Below, piece by piece: positions 33,088 through 41,895 of a DNA stretch of 64,000 nucleotides. Below the pieces are notes generated by a model that was given only the letters and a program-made list of their open reading frames with translations, searched no databases and had not been told where the DNA came from. The stretch's first letter is position 1, and each line of letters opens with the position of its first letter. A program made the translations under genes and the position numbers. Origin of the DNA: Haloplanus sp. GDY1 (GTDB lineage Archaea > Halobacteriota > Halobacteria > Halobacteriales > Haloferacaceae); NCBI RefSeq assembly GCF_023703775.1, contig NZ_CP098514.1, positions 1,612,001-1,676,000 on the forward strand, given 5' to 3'.

Positions 33088-33884
33088 GGTTGGGTCTCGA
33101 TACCCCTGTTCGATCGCCGTGTGGATTCGGTCACGTCGGTGCTCCCCGTCCCTTCGCGGAGTTCGTCGGTCTCGATGTCGCCGTAGACGTCCTCGAGAAC
33201 CTCGGTCGTCAGCTCCTCGCGCGGGCCGTCGAATATCACCTCGCCGTTCTTCAGGCCGACGAACTGCTCGCCGAACTCGCGGGCGATGTTGACCTGATGG
33301 AGGCTCGCCAAGGTCGTGAGGTTGCGCGTTTCGGCCGTTTCGCGGAGATACTCCATCACCGTCTCTGCACTCGACGGATCCAGGCTCGCGACGGGTTCGT
33401 CGGCGAGCAGGAGGTCGGGTCGTTGCACCAGCGCGCGAGCGATCCCGACGCGCTGTTGCTGGCCACCGCTCATACTGTTCACCTTCTGGCCGGCCTCGTC
33501 GAGCAAACCCACCGTGTCCAGCGCCTCCAGCGCGAGTTCCCTGTCGTCGACGGGCTGGCGGTTGATCAGGCTTCGGAGGAACCCCGTTCGGTTGAGCGTC
33601 CCGGTCAGGGCGTTACTGTAGGCACTCAGCTCCTCGACGAGGTTGTGCTGTTGAAACACCATCCCGACGTCGGACCGCGAGTTGGTGATCTCCTCGTCGT
33701 CGAGGTAGACGCTCCCCGAAGTCGGCTCGGTCAACCCGTTGAGGATGCGCAAGAGCGTCGACTTGCCGGCCCCGGACTCCCCGAGCACTACGGCGAAGTT
33801 CCCGTCGGGGATCTCGAATGAGACCTCCGACAGCGCCGTCGTGTCGCCGTATTCTTTGGTTAGACTATCGACAATGAGGGCCAT
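33084..33884 (-). CDS. phnC: Phosphonate-type ABC transporter ATP-binding protein (PhnC family)
   Basis: 266 residues. Walker A GESGAGKST, Q-loop in VFQQHNLV, ABC signature MSGGQQQRVGIARAL, Walker B LLLADEP and the switch His in LASLHQVN are all present. PhnC-specific features include NRTGFLRSL between the Q-loop and the signature. It overlaps phnE by 4 bases and starts 7 bases after the phnD stop. Confidence 0.92.
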   Translation of the reverse strand: MALIVDSLTKEYGDTTALSEVSFEIPDGNFAVVLGESGAGKSTLLRILNGLTEPTSGSVYLDDEEITNSRSDVGMVFQQHNLVEELSAYSNALTGTLNRTGFLRSLINRQPVDDRELALEALDTVGLLDEAGQKVNSMSGGQQQRVGIARALVQRPDLLLADEPVASLDPSSAETVMEYLRETAETRNLTTLASLHQVNIAREFGEQFVGLKNGEVIFDGPREELTTEVLEDVYGDIETDELREGTGSTDVTESTRRSNRGIETQP

Positions 33885-33890
33885 GGGGAC

Positions 33891-34940
33891 TTACAGTTGG
33901 CCCAGATCGACGTCCAGCGCTTCGATCACGTTGATGACCGGCTGGTAATCCTCGATGGTGGCCGCCGAAACCGCCGAAAGCGGGTTCTCGACGTCGCCGT
34001 CGGGCTCCCGAAGCGTCCCGCTGTCGATCGAGACGATCGCCTCCTCCACCTGGGAACGCAGGGGGTGCTCCCAGTTGCTGCGCGTGATGATCGGGGAGAA
34101 GGGGAGCGACGTCGACGCTTCGACCAGTTCCAGTTCGGGCGACTCCGTCCCGACGTCGTCGTCCCACCGTCCGGATCGCTCGCGGACCCGCTCGGGCCAC
34201 TGATCCTCGGGGATGTGGTTCAGGAGCACCGCGATGTCACAGCCACAGGCGACGATGTCCTCCCGATTGATGAGCGTCTGCACGGCGTTTCGGTGACTGC
34301 CCGTCCAGTTGCCGTCGTAGCCGACCGGGTCACCGTACGGGGCTTCGCCGGTGTCGAGTCCGGCCTTGTGGAGCATGTAATTGGGGTACAGCGACCCACT
34401 GGTCGACGGCCGGTCCGCGAACGCGATACTCGTCCCCTCGATGTCGGTGGTCTCCTCGATATCGGAGTCCGGAAGCGTGGCGAGAGCCGAGAAGTACACC
34501 GACGCCCCGCCCTCTTTCACGATGCCGACCACGTCGATCTGGTCCGGATTGGCGAGCAGGACGATGTCGCTGCGCGTCATCTCGGCCTGGTTGTTGATCA
34601 GGGCCTGCCCGATCGCCGAGGTGTTGTCCGCGAACTGAACGTCCAGTTCCAACCCGTCGACCTCGGACTGGAGGTACTCCGTGAACGGCTCCCACATCTC
34701 CTCCGTATCCCCCGGCGTCTCGGCCGGCGTCTCGAGGAACGTGATCGGCTCGTAGTCGTCGCCCGACGACCCGACCGTCGAACCGGAACCGTCCTCGGAC
34801 CCGCCGTCGGAACCGTCCCCCGATTCGCCACCCGAACCGTCTCCGGAACCGCCGCCGGAGCCGCCCGAACAGCCCGCGATACCGGCGGTCAATGCTATCC
34901 CAGTACTCCGAAGCACGCGTCGACGTGTCCGACGTGACAT
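33891..34940 (-). CDS. phnD: Phosphonate-type ABC transporter substrate-binding lipoprotein (PhnD family)
   Basis: 349 residues. A twin-arginine motif (SRRTRRRVL) and a lipobox ending at Cys24 (TAGIAGC) predict Tat export and lipid anchoring, as usual in haloarchaea. A Gly/Ser/Asp-rich flexible linker covers about residues 25-60. The binding domain then begins (ITFLETPAETPGDTEEM in parts). PhnD-family features include PSTSGSLYPNYML, GSHRNAVQ and ACGCDIAVL. The ATG at 34940 is preferred because a TATA box (CTTATAATT at 34974-34982) lies about 38 bases upstream and the Tat signal begins there. No C-P lyase genes are nearby. Confidence 0.88.
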   Translation of the reverse strand: MSRRTRRRVLRSTGIALTAGIAGCSGGSGGGSGDGSGGESGDGSDGGSEDGSGSTVGSSGDDYEPITFLETPAETPGDTEEMWEPFTEYLQSEVDGLELDVQFADNTSAIGQALINNQAEMTRSDIVLLANPDQIDVVGIVKEGGASVYFSALATLPDSDIEETTDIEGTSIAFADRPSTSGSLYPNYMLHKAGLDTGEAPYGDPVGYDGNWTGSHRNAVQTLINREDIVACGCDIAVLLNHIPEDQWPERVRERSGRWDDDVGTESPELELVEASTSLPFSPIITRSNWEHPLRSQVEEAIVSIDSGTLREPDGDVENPLSAVSAATIEDYQPVINVIEALDVDLGQL

Positions 34941-34973
34941 CAGACGGTCGTGACCGGGAGTCCCCATTAGAGG

Positions 34974-34982
34974 CTTATAATT
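34974..34982 (-). promoter_or_regulatory. TATA box of the phnDCE operon
   Basis: Minus-strand AATTATAAG is centred about 38 bases before the phnD ATG, allowing a leader of roughly 10 bases. Confidence 0.5.
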
Positions 34983-35032
34983 CCAGTAACCAACGCTCAG
35001 TTCGGGGACAAGCCAACATTTCGGCGCAATAG

Positions 35033-35044
35033 CGATATATATCG
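35033..35044. promoter_or_regulatory. Perfect 12-bp palindrome CGATATATATCG upstream of phnDCE
   Basis: It lies about 55 bases upstream of the phnD TATA box, in the 326-base region between phnD and the cupin gene. It is a candidate operator or a second AT-rich promoter element. The remainder of the region to 35266 is GC-rich with no recognisable feature. Confidence 0.4.
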
Positions 35045-35266
35045 TGTGAGCGTCCATTCACAGTCCCACGGTCGCCACCCCCGAGCGGAGGGTGCGCCGG
35101 CGGGACGGCACGCGGCGGCGTCCGAGGTGTCGCGCCGGCGGGGAGCGTGACGACGTCGGGGACGACGCGCCTCCCCGGGCGTCTCGGCCGGCTTCGCCCG
35201 CACGCGCGACGGTCGCGGTTCGCGCCGATACCAAACCATTAGACGGCCGGCCACCTATCCTTCCGC

Positions 35267-35644
35267 ATGAGCGAGCACTCACCGACGCCGGTCGTCAAGC
35301 GGGGCGAGGGAATCGAGTACGAACCGGTCGACGCGGCCGACGGCCTCTCGAAGGGCGTCCTGATCGACGAGGGAGACGGCGCCCCGAACTTCGCGATGCG
35401 GCGGTTCACGCTCGCGCCCGGCGCGGCGGTGCCCGAACACACCAACGCGGTCGAACACGAGCAGTACGTCCTCTCGGGGGAGTACGTCGTCGGCATCGAC
35501 GGCGAGGAACACGTCGTCTCGGCGGGCGACGCGCTCCTGATCCCCGCGGGCGTCCCCCACTGGTACCGCAACGAGGGCGACGAGGCGGGCGCGTTCGTCT
35601 GCGTGGTGCCCAACGGCGACGACACCATCGAACTCGTGGAGTGA
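35267..35644 (+). CDS. Cupin domain protein
   Basis: 125 residues, one conserved beta-barrel. Metal-binding residues of cupin motif 1 are seen around PGAAVPEHTNAVEHEQYVL in parts (His, His, Glu), and motif 2 around PAGVPHWYRNEG (His). Single-domain cupins are small isomerases, dioxygenases or storage and sensor proteins, so no reaction can be assigned. It is followed 74 bases later by a helicase gene on the same strand. Confidence 0.85.
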   Translation: MSEHSPTPVVKRGEGIEYEPVDAADGLSKGVLIDEGDGAPNFAMRRFTLAPGAAVPEHTNAVEHEQYVLSGEYVVGIDGEEHVVSAGDALLIPAGVPHWYRNEGDEAGAFVCVVPNGDDTIELVE

Positions 35645-35718
35645 CCGCCCTCGGCGGGTGAGCGCGGCGGACGACGGGAGTCGAACGGCTGAAATACCCC
35701 GTCCACCTACCCGGGACC

Positions 35719-37773
35719 GTGTCACGGCAGGTCGGACGCGTCGAGACGCTCTTTCTCCACGGTCGGGACGGCGACTTCCTGGTCGCCGTCACCCGCGACG
35801 GCGACCGGGTGTTCAGGGCGGTCCTCGACCTCAAGGAGACGGACGCCGGCCCCCGTCCGGGTCGCTTCCGGATCAAGCGCGGGTCGAGCGAGGAGCCGCG
35901 CGACCCGAGCCAGTTCGTCGAACTCGCCCGTCGCGCCGAGCGCATCCGCATCTCCCAGCAGACGTCGCCCGCGGACCGCGAGCGACTGGAGGCGATGCTC
36001 GACGGCTACCAGCTCGACGCCCTGACGGTCCGCACCTGTCGCTACTGCGCCTCCGAGGGCCGCTACTCGCCGATCACGGAGGACACGGCCATCAAGGCCG
36101 ACCGGGACTACATCTGCCCCGACTGCGCGAAGCGGGAACTCGACGGCGAACTCGCCTACGCCGGCGGGCTGACCGGCGCCGCACAGGACCGCCTCGAGGA
36201 ACTCCTGCTGGAGGTCCAGGACCTCGACCGCATCACGAACCTCCTGCAGGGGGAACTGGATCCCGACCTGACGAAGTTCGACGAGATCGGGGCGACCGTC
36301 GAGGACGTCGACCCCGTGCCGACGGCCGACCTGGACCTCCACCCGGAGCTGAAGGCCCAGGTCACGGACCGGTTCGACTCCCTCCTGCCGGTCCAGAGCC
36401 TCTCGGTTCGGAACGGCCTGCTCGACGGCGACGACCAACTGGTCGTCAGCGCGACGGCCACGGGCAAGACGCTCGTGGGCGAACTCGCCGGCATCGACCG
36501 CGCGCTGAAGGGGAAGGGCAAGCTCCTCTTTCTGGTCCCCCTCGTCGCCCTCGCCAACCAGAAGGAGGAGAACTTCGAGGAGCGGTACGGCGACCTGGTG
36601 GACGTGACCATCCGCGTCGGCGGGAGTCGCGTCACCGGCGACGGCGCGCGGTTCGACCCCTCGGCGGACGTGGTCGTCGGCACCTACGAGGGCATCGATC
36701 ACGCCCTGCGGACGGGGAAGGACCTCGGCGACGTCGGCACCGTCGTCATCGACGAGGTGCACACGCTGAAGGAGGGCGAACGCGGCCACCGCCTCGACGG
36801 GATGATCTCCCGGCTCAAACACTACTGCGAGACCCGGGCGTCGAACGGCGGCGACTACGCGGGCGCCCAGTGGATCTACCTCTCTGCGACCGTCGGCAAC
36901 CCCGAGTGGCTGGCGACGAACCTCCGTGCCCGCCTCATCGAGTTCGAGGAACGCCCCGTCCCCATCGAGCGCCACCTGACCTTCGCCGACACCCAGGAGA
37001 AGACCCGCATCGAGAACCGCCTGGTCAGGCGGGCCTTCGACAGCAAGTCCTCGAAGGGCTACCGCGGCCAGACCATCATCTTCACCAACTCGCGGCGGCG
37101 CTGTCACGAGATCTCCCGGAAGCTGGAGTACGACTCCGCGCCCTACCACGCCGGCCTCGATTACGGCCGACGCAAGCGCGTCGAGCGGCAGTTCGGGAAC
37201 CAGGACCTCGCGGCCGTGGTGACGACGGCCGCCCTCGCGGCGGGCGTCGACTTCCCCGCCTCGCAGGTGGTCTTCGACACGCTCGCCATGGGCATCGAGT
37301 GGCTCTCCGTCCAGGAGTTCGAGCAGATGCTCGGCCGGGCGGGGCGGCCGGATTACCACGACCAGGGCGTCGTCTACCTGCTCGTCGAGCCCGACTGCAC
37401 CTACCACAACAGCATGGAGATGACCGAGGACGAGGTGGCGTTCAAGCTCCTGAAGGGGGAGATGGAGGACGTCCGCACCGTCTACGACCTGTCGGCGGCC
37501 GCCGAGGAGACGCTGGCGAACATCACCGTCGCGGGCAAGGGGGCAAAGCGCCTCAACGACCGAATGCTGGGCGACGTGCCGACGACGGAGGCGGTCGGCA
37601 AACTGCTGGAGTGGGACTTCATCGACGGGCTCGAACCGACGCCGCTGGGCCGCGCGGTCACCCGGCACTTCCTCGCCCCGGACGACGCCTTCGCCATCCT
37701 CGATTGCATCCGCAAGGGGATGGACCCCCACGAACTCGTCGCGGAACTGGAACTGCGTGACGAGGAGGGTTAG
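35719..37773 (+). CDS. Ski2-like DEAD/DEAH superfamily 2 helicase with N-terminal zinc ribbon
   Basis: 684 residues, GTG start. Residues about 100-135 hold a CxxC...CxxC zinc ribbon (CRYCASEG, CPDCAK). Helicase motifs follow: Q-type region VQSLSVRNGL, Walker A SATATGKT, TYEGIDH, DEVH, LSATVGNPEW, FTNSRRRCHE, TTAALAAGVDFPA and QMLGRAGRP (motif VI). This is the Ski2/Hel308 type. It is probably a 3'-5' nucleic-acid helicase; RNA or DNA as substrate is undecided. Its stop overlaps the convergent thioesterase by 4 bases. Confidence 0.88.
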   Translation: MSRQVGRVETLFLHGRDGDFLVAVTRDGDRVFRAVLDLKETDAGPRPGRFRIKRGSSEEPRDPSQFVELARRAERIRISQQTSPADRERLEAMLDGYQLDALTVRTCRYCASEGRYSPITEDTAIKADRDYICPDCAKRELDGELAYAGGLTGAAQDRLEELLLEVQDLDRITNLLQGELDPDLTKFDEIGATVEDVDPVPTADLDLHPELKAQVTDRFDSLLPVQSLSVRNGLLDGDDQLVVSATATGKTLVGELAGIDRALKGKGKLLFLVPLVALANQKEENFEERYGDLVDVTIRVGGSRVTGDGARFDPSADVVVGTYEGIDHALRTGKDLGDVGTVVIDEVHTLKEGERGHRLDGMISRLKHYCETRASNGGDYAGAQWIYLSATVGNPEWLATNLRARLIEFEERPVPIERHLTFADTQEKTRIENRLVRRAFDSKSSKGYRGQTIIFTNSRRRCHEISRKLEYDSAPYHAGLDYGRRKRVERQFGNQDLAAVVTTAALAAGVDFPASQVVFDTLAMGIEWLSVQEFEQMLGRAGRPDYHDQGVVYLLVEPDCTYHNSMEMTEDEVAFKLLKGEMEDVRTVYDLSAAAEETLANITVAGKGAKRLNDRMLGDVPTTEAVGKLLEWDFIDGLEPTPLGRAVTRHFLAPDDAFAILDCIRKGMDPHELVAELELRDEEG

Positions 37774-38180
37774 CCCCCGGCCTCGGCCCGCCGGGACTCC
37801 ATCCGGTCCACCCACGCCGCCGGCAGGGGTCGGGCGCCGTCGCCGTCGGGATCGACGTACACCTGCACCGTCTCGGCGGTGGCGGCCACCCGGTCGCCGA
37901 CCCGTACCTCGTAGCCCATGGTGACGCTCGATTTCCCGATCGAGCGTACGCCCATGGCGACGGTCACCTCGTCGTCGAGTTCGATCTCGCTCCGGTAGTC
38001 GATCTCGAGGTTGACGAGGACGGTGTCGATGTCGTCGAGGCCGACGCCGAGGACGTCGGCGTAGTAGTCGACGCGCGCCTGTTCGAGGTACGTCGCGTAG
38101 ACGGCGTTGTTGACGTGGTGCATGGCGTCCACGTCGCGAAAGCGCACCTGGATGTCCGTCTCGTACTCGAAGGTGGGCAT
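37770..38180 (-). CDS. Acyl-CoA thioesterase (4HBT hot-dog family)
   Basis: 136 residues. The 4-hydroxybenzoyl-CoA thioesterase signature is clear: VRFRDVDAMHHVNNAVYATYLEQAR with the active-site Asp, shown in short as VRFRDVD and HHVNNAVY. It hydrolyses acyl-CoA to free acid and CoA. ATG 38180 (MPTFEYET) is preferred to the longer frame. It converges on the helicase with a 4-base overlap and diverges from a 3-hydroxyacyl-CoA dehydrogenase 90 bases away. Confidence 0.9.
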   Translation of the reverse strand: MPTFEYETDIQVRFRDVDAMHHVNNAVYATYLEQARVDYYADVLGVGLDDIDTVLVNLEIDYRSEIELDDEVTVAMGVRSIGKSSVTMGYEVRVGDRVAATAETVQVYVDPDGDGARPLPAAWVDRMESRRAEAGG

Positions 38181-38238
38181 ACACGTGGGTGGACGAGCGC
38201 CCATTTGTGCCTACCGGCGTGGGCAAGGGCGGGCAGAG

Positions 38239-38247
38239 GTTTATACG
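38239..38247 (+). promoter_or_regulatory. TATA box of the second 3-hydroxyacyl-CoA dehydrogenase gene
   Basis: GTTTATACG is centred 27 bases before the ATG at 38270. Confidence 0.5.
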
Positions 38248-38269
38248 CCCCACACGCCACCGTCAGTCC

Positions 38270-39220
38270 ATGGCACAGACCACGCCGTCGACGCCCGCGG
38301 CGGTCACCGTCGTGGGCGCGGGGACGATGGGCCACGGCCTCGCGGTCCAGTTCGCCCGCCACGGGGCGTCCGTCTCGCTCGTCGACCACCGACAGTCGAA
38401 CCTCGACGACGCACGCGCGGGCGTCGACGACGCCCTGGGCTTCCTCGAGTCGGAGGGGTGGCTCGACGACGCGCCCGCGGCCGTCGGCGAGCGGATCGAC
38501 TACACGCTCGACCTCCCGGCGGCGGCCGCGGACGCGGCGCTCGTCGTCGAGAGCGTCTCGGAGGACATCGACACGAAGGAGGCGGTCTTCGAGACGCTGG
38601 CGGCGAGCGCGCCGGAGGAGGCCGTCCTCGCGACGAACACCTCGGGCATCCCCATCAGCGACGTCGGCGCGGCGGTGCCGGACGTCGCCGACCGGGTCGT
38701 CGGCTGTCACTGGTGGAACCCGCCCTACCTCCTCCCGACCGTCGAGGTGGTGCGGGGCGAGGAGACGAGCGACGAGACGGTCGAGCGGACGGCCGCGTTC
38801 GTCGAGGCCGTCGACCGCGAGCCGATCGTCGTCGAGCGCGACGTGCCGGGGTTCGTCTGGAACCGCATCCAGTTCGCCGTCCTCCGGGAGTGTACGCACC
38901 TCGTGAGCGAGGGCGTGGCCTCCCTCGAGGACGTCGAGCGGGCGGTCCGGGACGGCTACGCCCTGCGTACCGCCGTCGTCGGCCCGTTCGAGACGGCCGA
39001 CCTCGCCGGCCTGGACCTGTTTCGGACCATCGCGGGGAATCTCTATCCACATCTGAGCGACGCGGAGGACCCGGGACCGCTCTTCGAGGAGCGCCTGGCG
39101 GCCGGTCGGGGCGGCGTCGCCGACGGCGCGGGCTTCCACGAGTACGACGAGGAGCCGGAGGCCCTGCTCCGGCGGCGCAACGAGCGCGTGGCGGCGGTGT
39201 TGCGCGCGCTGGACGACTAG
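38270..39220 (+). CDS. 3-hydroxyacyl-CoA dehydrogenase family protein
   Basis: 316 residues. N-terminal GAGTMGHGLA binds NAD. ATNTSGIPI and GCHWWNPPYL (catalytic His) follow, then PGFVWNRIQ, and a C-terminal 3HCDH domain. ATG 38270 is supported by a TATA box 27 bases upstream. It is one of two paralogues in the window; the WWNPPY variant resembles carnitine or hydroxyacid dehydrogenase branches as well as acyl-CoA enzymes. It overlaps the small convergent gene by 4 bases. Confidence 0.88.
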   Translation: MAQTTPSTPAAVTVVGAGTMGHGLAVQFARHGASVSLVDHRQSNLDDARAGVDDALGFLESEGWLDDAPAAVGERIDYTLDLPAAAADAALVVESVSEDIDTKEAVFETLAASAPEEAVLATNTSGIPISDVGAAVPDVADRVVGCHWWNPPYLLPTVEVVRGEETSDETVERTAAFVEAVDREPIVVERDVPGFVWNRIQFAVLRECTHLVSEGVASLEDVERAVRDGYALRTAVVGPFETADLAGLDLFRTIAGNLYPHLSDAEDPGPLFEERLAAGRGGVADGAGFHEYDEEPEALLRRRNERVAAVLRALDD

Positions 39221-39417
39221 CGCATCTCGTCGAGGTGCTGGAAGGCGTCGGCGTCGGCGGTCAGCCAGTGGGTGAGCCGCTCGGCGTCGGTCGCACCCGG
39301 CGGGTAGAGCGTCTGCCGGTCCGCGGACCCCTCGTACGTGACGACGACCGACCGGAGGCGACCCTCGTCGGAGACGTCCACGTGGGGGCCGGCGTCGTCG
39401 GGGTGGGAGGCGTTCAT
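39217..39417 (-). CDS. Small conserved haloarchaeal protein, unknown function
   Basis: 66 residues. The core (RLRSVVVTYEG then TLYPPGATDAERLTHWL and ADADAFQHL) has the feel of a haloarchaeal small-protein family (DUF7511-like). This is recognition from memory, not a search. It is acidic, soluble and lacks cysteine motifs. It is convergent with the 3-hydroxyacyl-CoA dehydrogenase (4-base overlap). Confidence 0.65.
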   Translation of the reverse strand: MNASHPDDAGPHVDVSDEGRLRSVVVTYEGSADRQTLYPPGATDAERLTHWLTADADAFQHLDEMR

Positions 39418-39627
39418 GACCCGTCCTCGACTCGGCGGCGCGGACGGTTAATCGCTGCTATGTTGCCTCCGGTGCGGTCGGGACCGCGGGGACCACGCCG
39501 TACGCCAATAGTTCACAACGGACTCGACCCGTGGATTTCGACTGGAGGTGGCACGCGCCGTCGACCGTTCCGTTTCGGGATAGCTACCCGGGTGGTGACT
39601 GTCCGCATCGACGGCCGGCCGGCAGTC

Positions 39628-40077
39628 TCAGGACGGGCGCTTCTCGGCGAGGACGGTTCGGTCGAACGCACAGACGAGGCGGTCGTCGGCGTCGAACGCC
39701 TCGACGTGCATGGTGACGACGCCCCGGTCGCCGTCCTCCGTCTCCCGTTTGTCGGTCACGGTGGTCCGCGCGTGGATGGTGTCGCCGATGCGGACGGGTG
39801 CCGGGTGTTCCACGTCGTCGTAACCGAGGTTGGCGACGATGGTGCCGTCGGTGGTGTCCGGAATCGTGAGTCCCACCGCGAGGCTCATGGTGTAGAGCCC
39901 GTTGACGATGCGCTCGCCGAACTCCGTCCCGGCCGCGAACTCGGCGTCGAGGTGGAGCGGCTGCTGGTTCATCGTCATGTCGCAGAAGCGCTGGTTGTCG
40001 CTCTCGGTGATCGTCCGCCGCTTGTCGTGTTCGAAGGTCTGCCCCACCTCGAACTCCTCGTAGTAACACCCCGTCAT
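39628..40077 (-). CDS. MaoC family (R)-hydratase
   Basis: 149 residues, hot-dog fold. MaoC hydratase residues are visible: VGQTFEHDKRRTITESDNQRF in parts, with the hydratase Asp near TESDNQRFCDMT and His in QQPLHLD, followed by GERIVNGLYT. The family hydrates enoyl-CoA or mesaconyl-CoA type substrates. ATG 40077 (MTGCYYEEFE) is chosen over 40104. It is 66 bases downstream of the carboxyltransferase stop on the same strand, so it probably belongs to the same acyl-CoA operon. Confidence 0.88.
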   Translation of the reverse strand: MTGCYYEEFEVGQTFEHDKRRTITESDNQRFCDMTMNQQPLHLDAEFAAGTEFGERIVNGLYTMSLAVGLTIPDTTDGTIVANLGYDDVEHPAPVRIGDTIHARTTVTDKRETEDGDRGVVTMHVEAFDADDRLVCAFDRTVLAEKRPS

Positions 40078-40143
40078 GGGGTCGACGTGGGCGGCGGCGG
40101 TCAAAGGGATTGCCCCGCCTGGTCGTCGCCGACGGGTCCCCCG

Positions 40144-41895
40144 CTACAGGATCGTCCCGTGTTTCTTCGCCGGTCGCTCCTTCTCGACCGTCTCGTAGAA
40201 GTCGAACCGGGCAACCAGTTCCTCGCGGAGGGTACTGGGCGGGACGAGTTCGTCGATCACCACCTCGCTCGCCATCCGGTGGACGTCTATCTCCTCGCGG
40301 TACTCCTCGCGCAGTTCCGCCTCCCGTCGCTCGCGCTCCTCGGGGTCGTCGATGTCGGCGAGTTTGCGGGCGTAGACGGCGTTGATCGCCGCCTCCGGCC
40401 CCATGATCGCGATTTCGGCGCCGGGGAGCCCCAGCGTCGACTCGGTGTCGTAGGCCGGCCCCGACATGGCGTAGATGCCCGCGCCGTAGGCCTTCCGCAC
40501 CACGACGCACTGCTTGGGCACCGTCGCCGCCGAGGTGGCGTAGATCATCTTCTTGCCCTGTTCGAGGATTCCCTCCTTCTCGACGCTCGATCCCGCCATA
40601 AAGCCCGGCGTGTCACAGAGGTAGCACAGGGGAATCCCGTAGGCGTCGCAGGTCCAGACGAACTCGGCGGCCTTCGCCGCGGAGTCGGGGAAGATGGCGC
40701 CAGCGCGGACGGCCGGCTGGTTGGCGACGACGCCCACCGGTCGGCCGTCGAACCGGGCGAAGGCGGTGACGATTTCGGCGCCGAAGTCGGGTCTCAGCTC
40801 CAGCACCGACCCCTCGTCGGCGATCCGGTCGAGCAGGTCACGCACGTCGTACCCCTCCCGCTGTGCCTCCGGAACGACGGAATCGATCCCCTCGGGCGAC
40901 TTCGCGGGGGCGCGCCCCTCGGTCCGTGGCGGATCGGCGTCGGCGTTGTCGGGGAGGTAGGAGAGCAGTCGCGCGACGAGCGCGCGGGCCTCCCGTTCGT
41001 CGCTGGCGACCAGGTCCGCACTCCCCGACTCGGCGGCGTGGACCGCCGGCCCGCCCAGTTCGTCCAGGGTTATCTCCTCGCCGGTGACCATCTCGACCAT
41101 CCGCGGCGAGGCGATGGCCATCGCGGAGCCCTCGACCATGACGGTGAAGTCGGCGAAGACGGGGGTGTAGGCCGCGCCGGCGATGCAGGGGCCGTAGAGG
41201 ACACACACCTGCGGCACCCGCCCCGAGAGGCGCGAGTGGTTGTAGTAGAACTTCCCGATCCCCTCCCGGTTGGCGAAGAAGCCGGTCTGCTGGTCGATCC
41301 GGCCGCCCGAGGAGTCCATCAGGTAGAGGACCGGCCGCCCCGTCTTCAGCGCGCGCTCCTGCATCCGGAGGAACTTCTCGACGCCCTTCTCGGCCATCGA
41401 CCCCGCCTTGACCGTGTAGTCGTTGGCCATGAAGTGGACCTCCCGGCCCTCGAAGTTCGCGGCGCCGGTGAGGAGTCCGTCCGCGGGGAGGCGGTCGCCG
41501 TCCCCCGTCTCGTCCGCGTCCGCCCCCGTCGCCGACGGGTGCCACGCGTCGAAGTTGGCGAACTTGCCGTCCTCGAAGGTGAGGCCGTCGGGGAACCACA
41601 GGTCGAGCCGGTCGCGGACGAACAGCTTTCCGGCCTCGCGCTGTCGCTCCCGGTACTTCTCCGGCCCCCCTTCGAGGATGTCCGCGATTTCCTCCCAGAG
41701 CGCCTCCTCGCGGTCGGTCGGGCCGGCCCCGTCGTCGGCCGGTCCCTCGGGTCCGGCCGGCGGGTCGCTCTCGGCGACCGGGTCCGCCTCGTCACGGCCG
41801 GCGAACACGCGGACGTGTTCGCCGAACCGGGTCGCGAGCGCGCGGGCGATGGCCGCCGCCTCCTCGGCCGTCGCCCCGGCGACGCGTACGTCCAT
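40144..41895 (-). CDS. Acyl-CoA carboxylase carboxyltransferase subunit with N-terminal epsilon-like extension
   Basis: 583 residues. The two carboxyltransferase domains (about 85-320 and 330-583) show SSGGRIDQQ, GPCIAGAAYTP, ELGGPAVHA, GVVANQPAVRAGAI, CDTPGFMAGSS and YGAGIYAMSGPAYD. This is the propionyl-/methylcrotonyl-CoA carboxylase beta type, transferring carboxylate from carboxybiotin to an acyl-CoA. Residues 1-35 (VRVAGATAEEAAAIARAL) resemble the small epsilon subunit of actinobacterial acyl-CoA carboxylases. If so this is a fusion. The ATG shares a base with the acyl-CoA dehydrogenase stop (TGATG). No biotin carboxylase gene is adjacent. Confidence 0.88.
   Translation of the reverse strand: MDVRVAGATAEEAAAIARALATRFGEHVRVFAGRDEADPVAESDPPAGPEGPADDGAGPTDREEALWEEIADILEGGPEKYRERQREAGKLFVRDRLDLWFPDGLTFEDGKFANFDAWHPSATGADADETGDGDRLPADGLLTGAANFEGREVHFMANDYTVKAGSMAEKGVEKFLRMQERALKTGRPVLYLMDSSGGRIDQQTGFFANREGIGKFYYNHSRLSGRVPQVCVLYGPCIAGAAYTPVFADFTVMVEGSAMAIASPRMVEMVTGEEITLDELGGPAVHAAESGSADLVASDEREARALVARLLSYLPDNADADPPRTEGRAPAKSPEGIDSVVPEAQREGYDVRDLLDRIADEGSVLELRPDFGAEIVTAFARFDGRPVGVVANQPAVRAGAIFPDSAAKAAEFVWTCDAYGIPLCYLCDTPGFMAGSSVEKEGILEQGKKMIYATSAATVPKQCVVVRKAYGAGIYAMSGPAYDTESTLGLPGAEIAIMGPEAAINAVYARKLADIDDPEERERREAELREEYREEIDVHRMASEVVIDELVPPSTLREELVARFDFYETVEKERPAKKHGTIL

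Noticed and set aside
30856-33186. Long plus-strand open frame opposite the M50 protease and phnE
   Set aside because: It runs antisense across two well-supported genes and a gap. Composition is His/Arg/Glu repetitive, with no recognisable domain.
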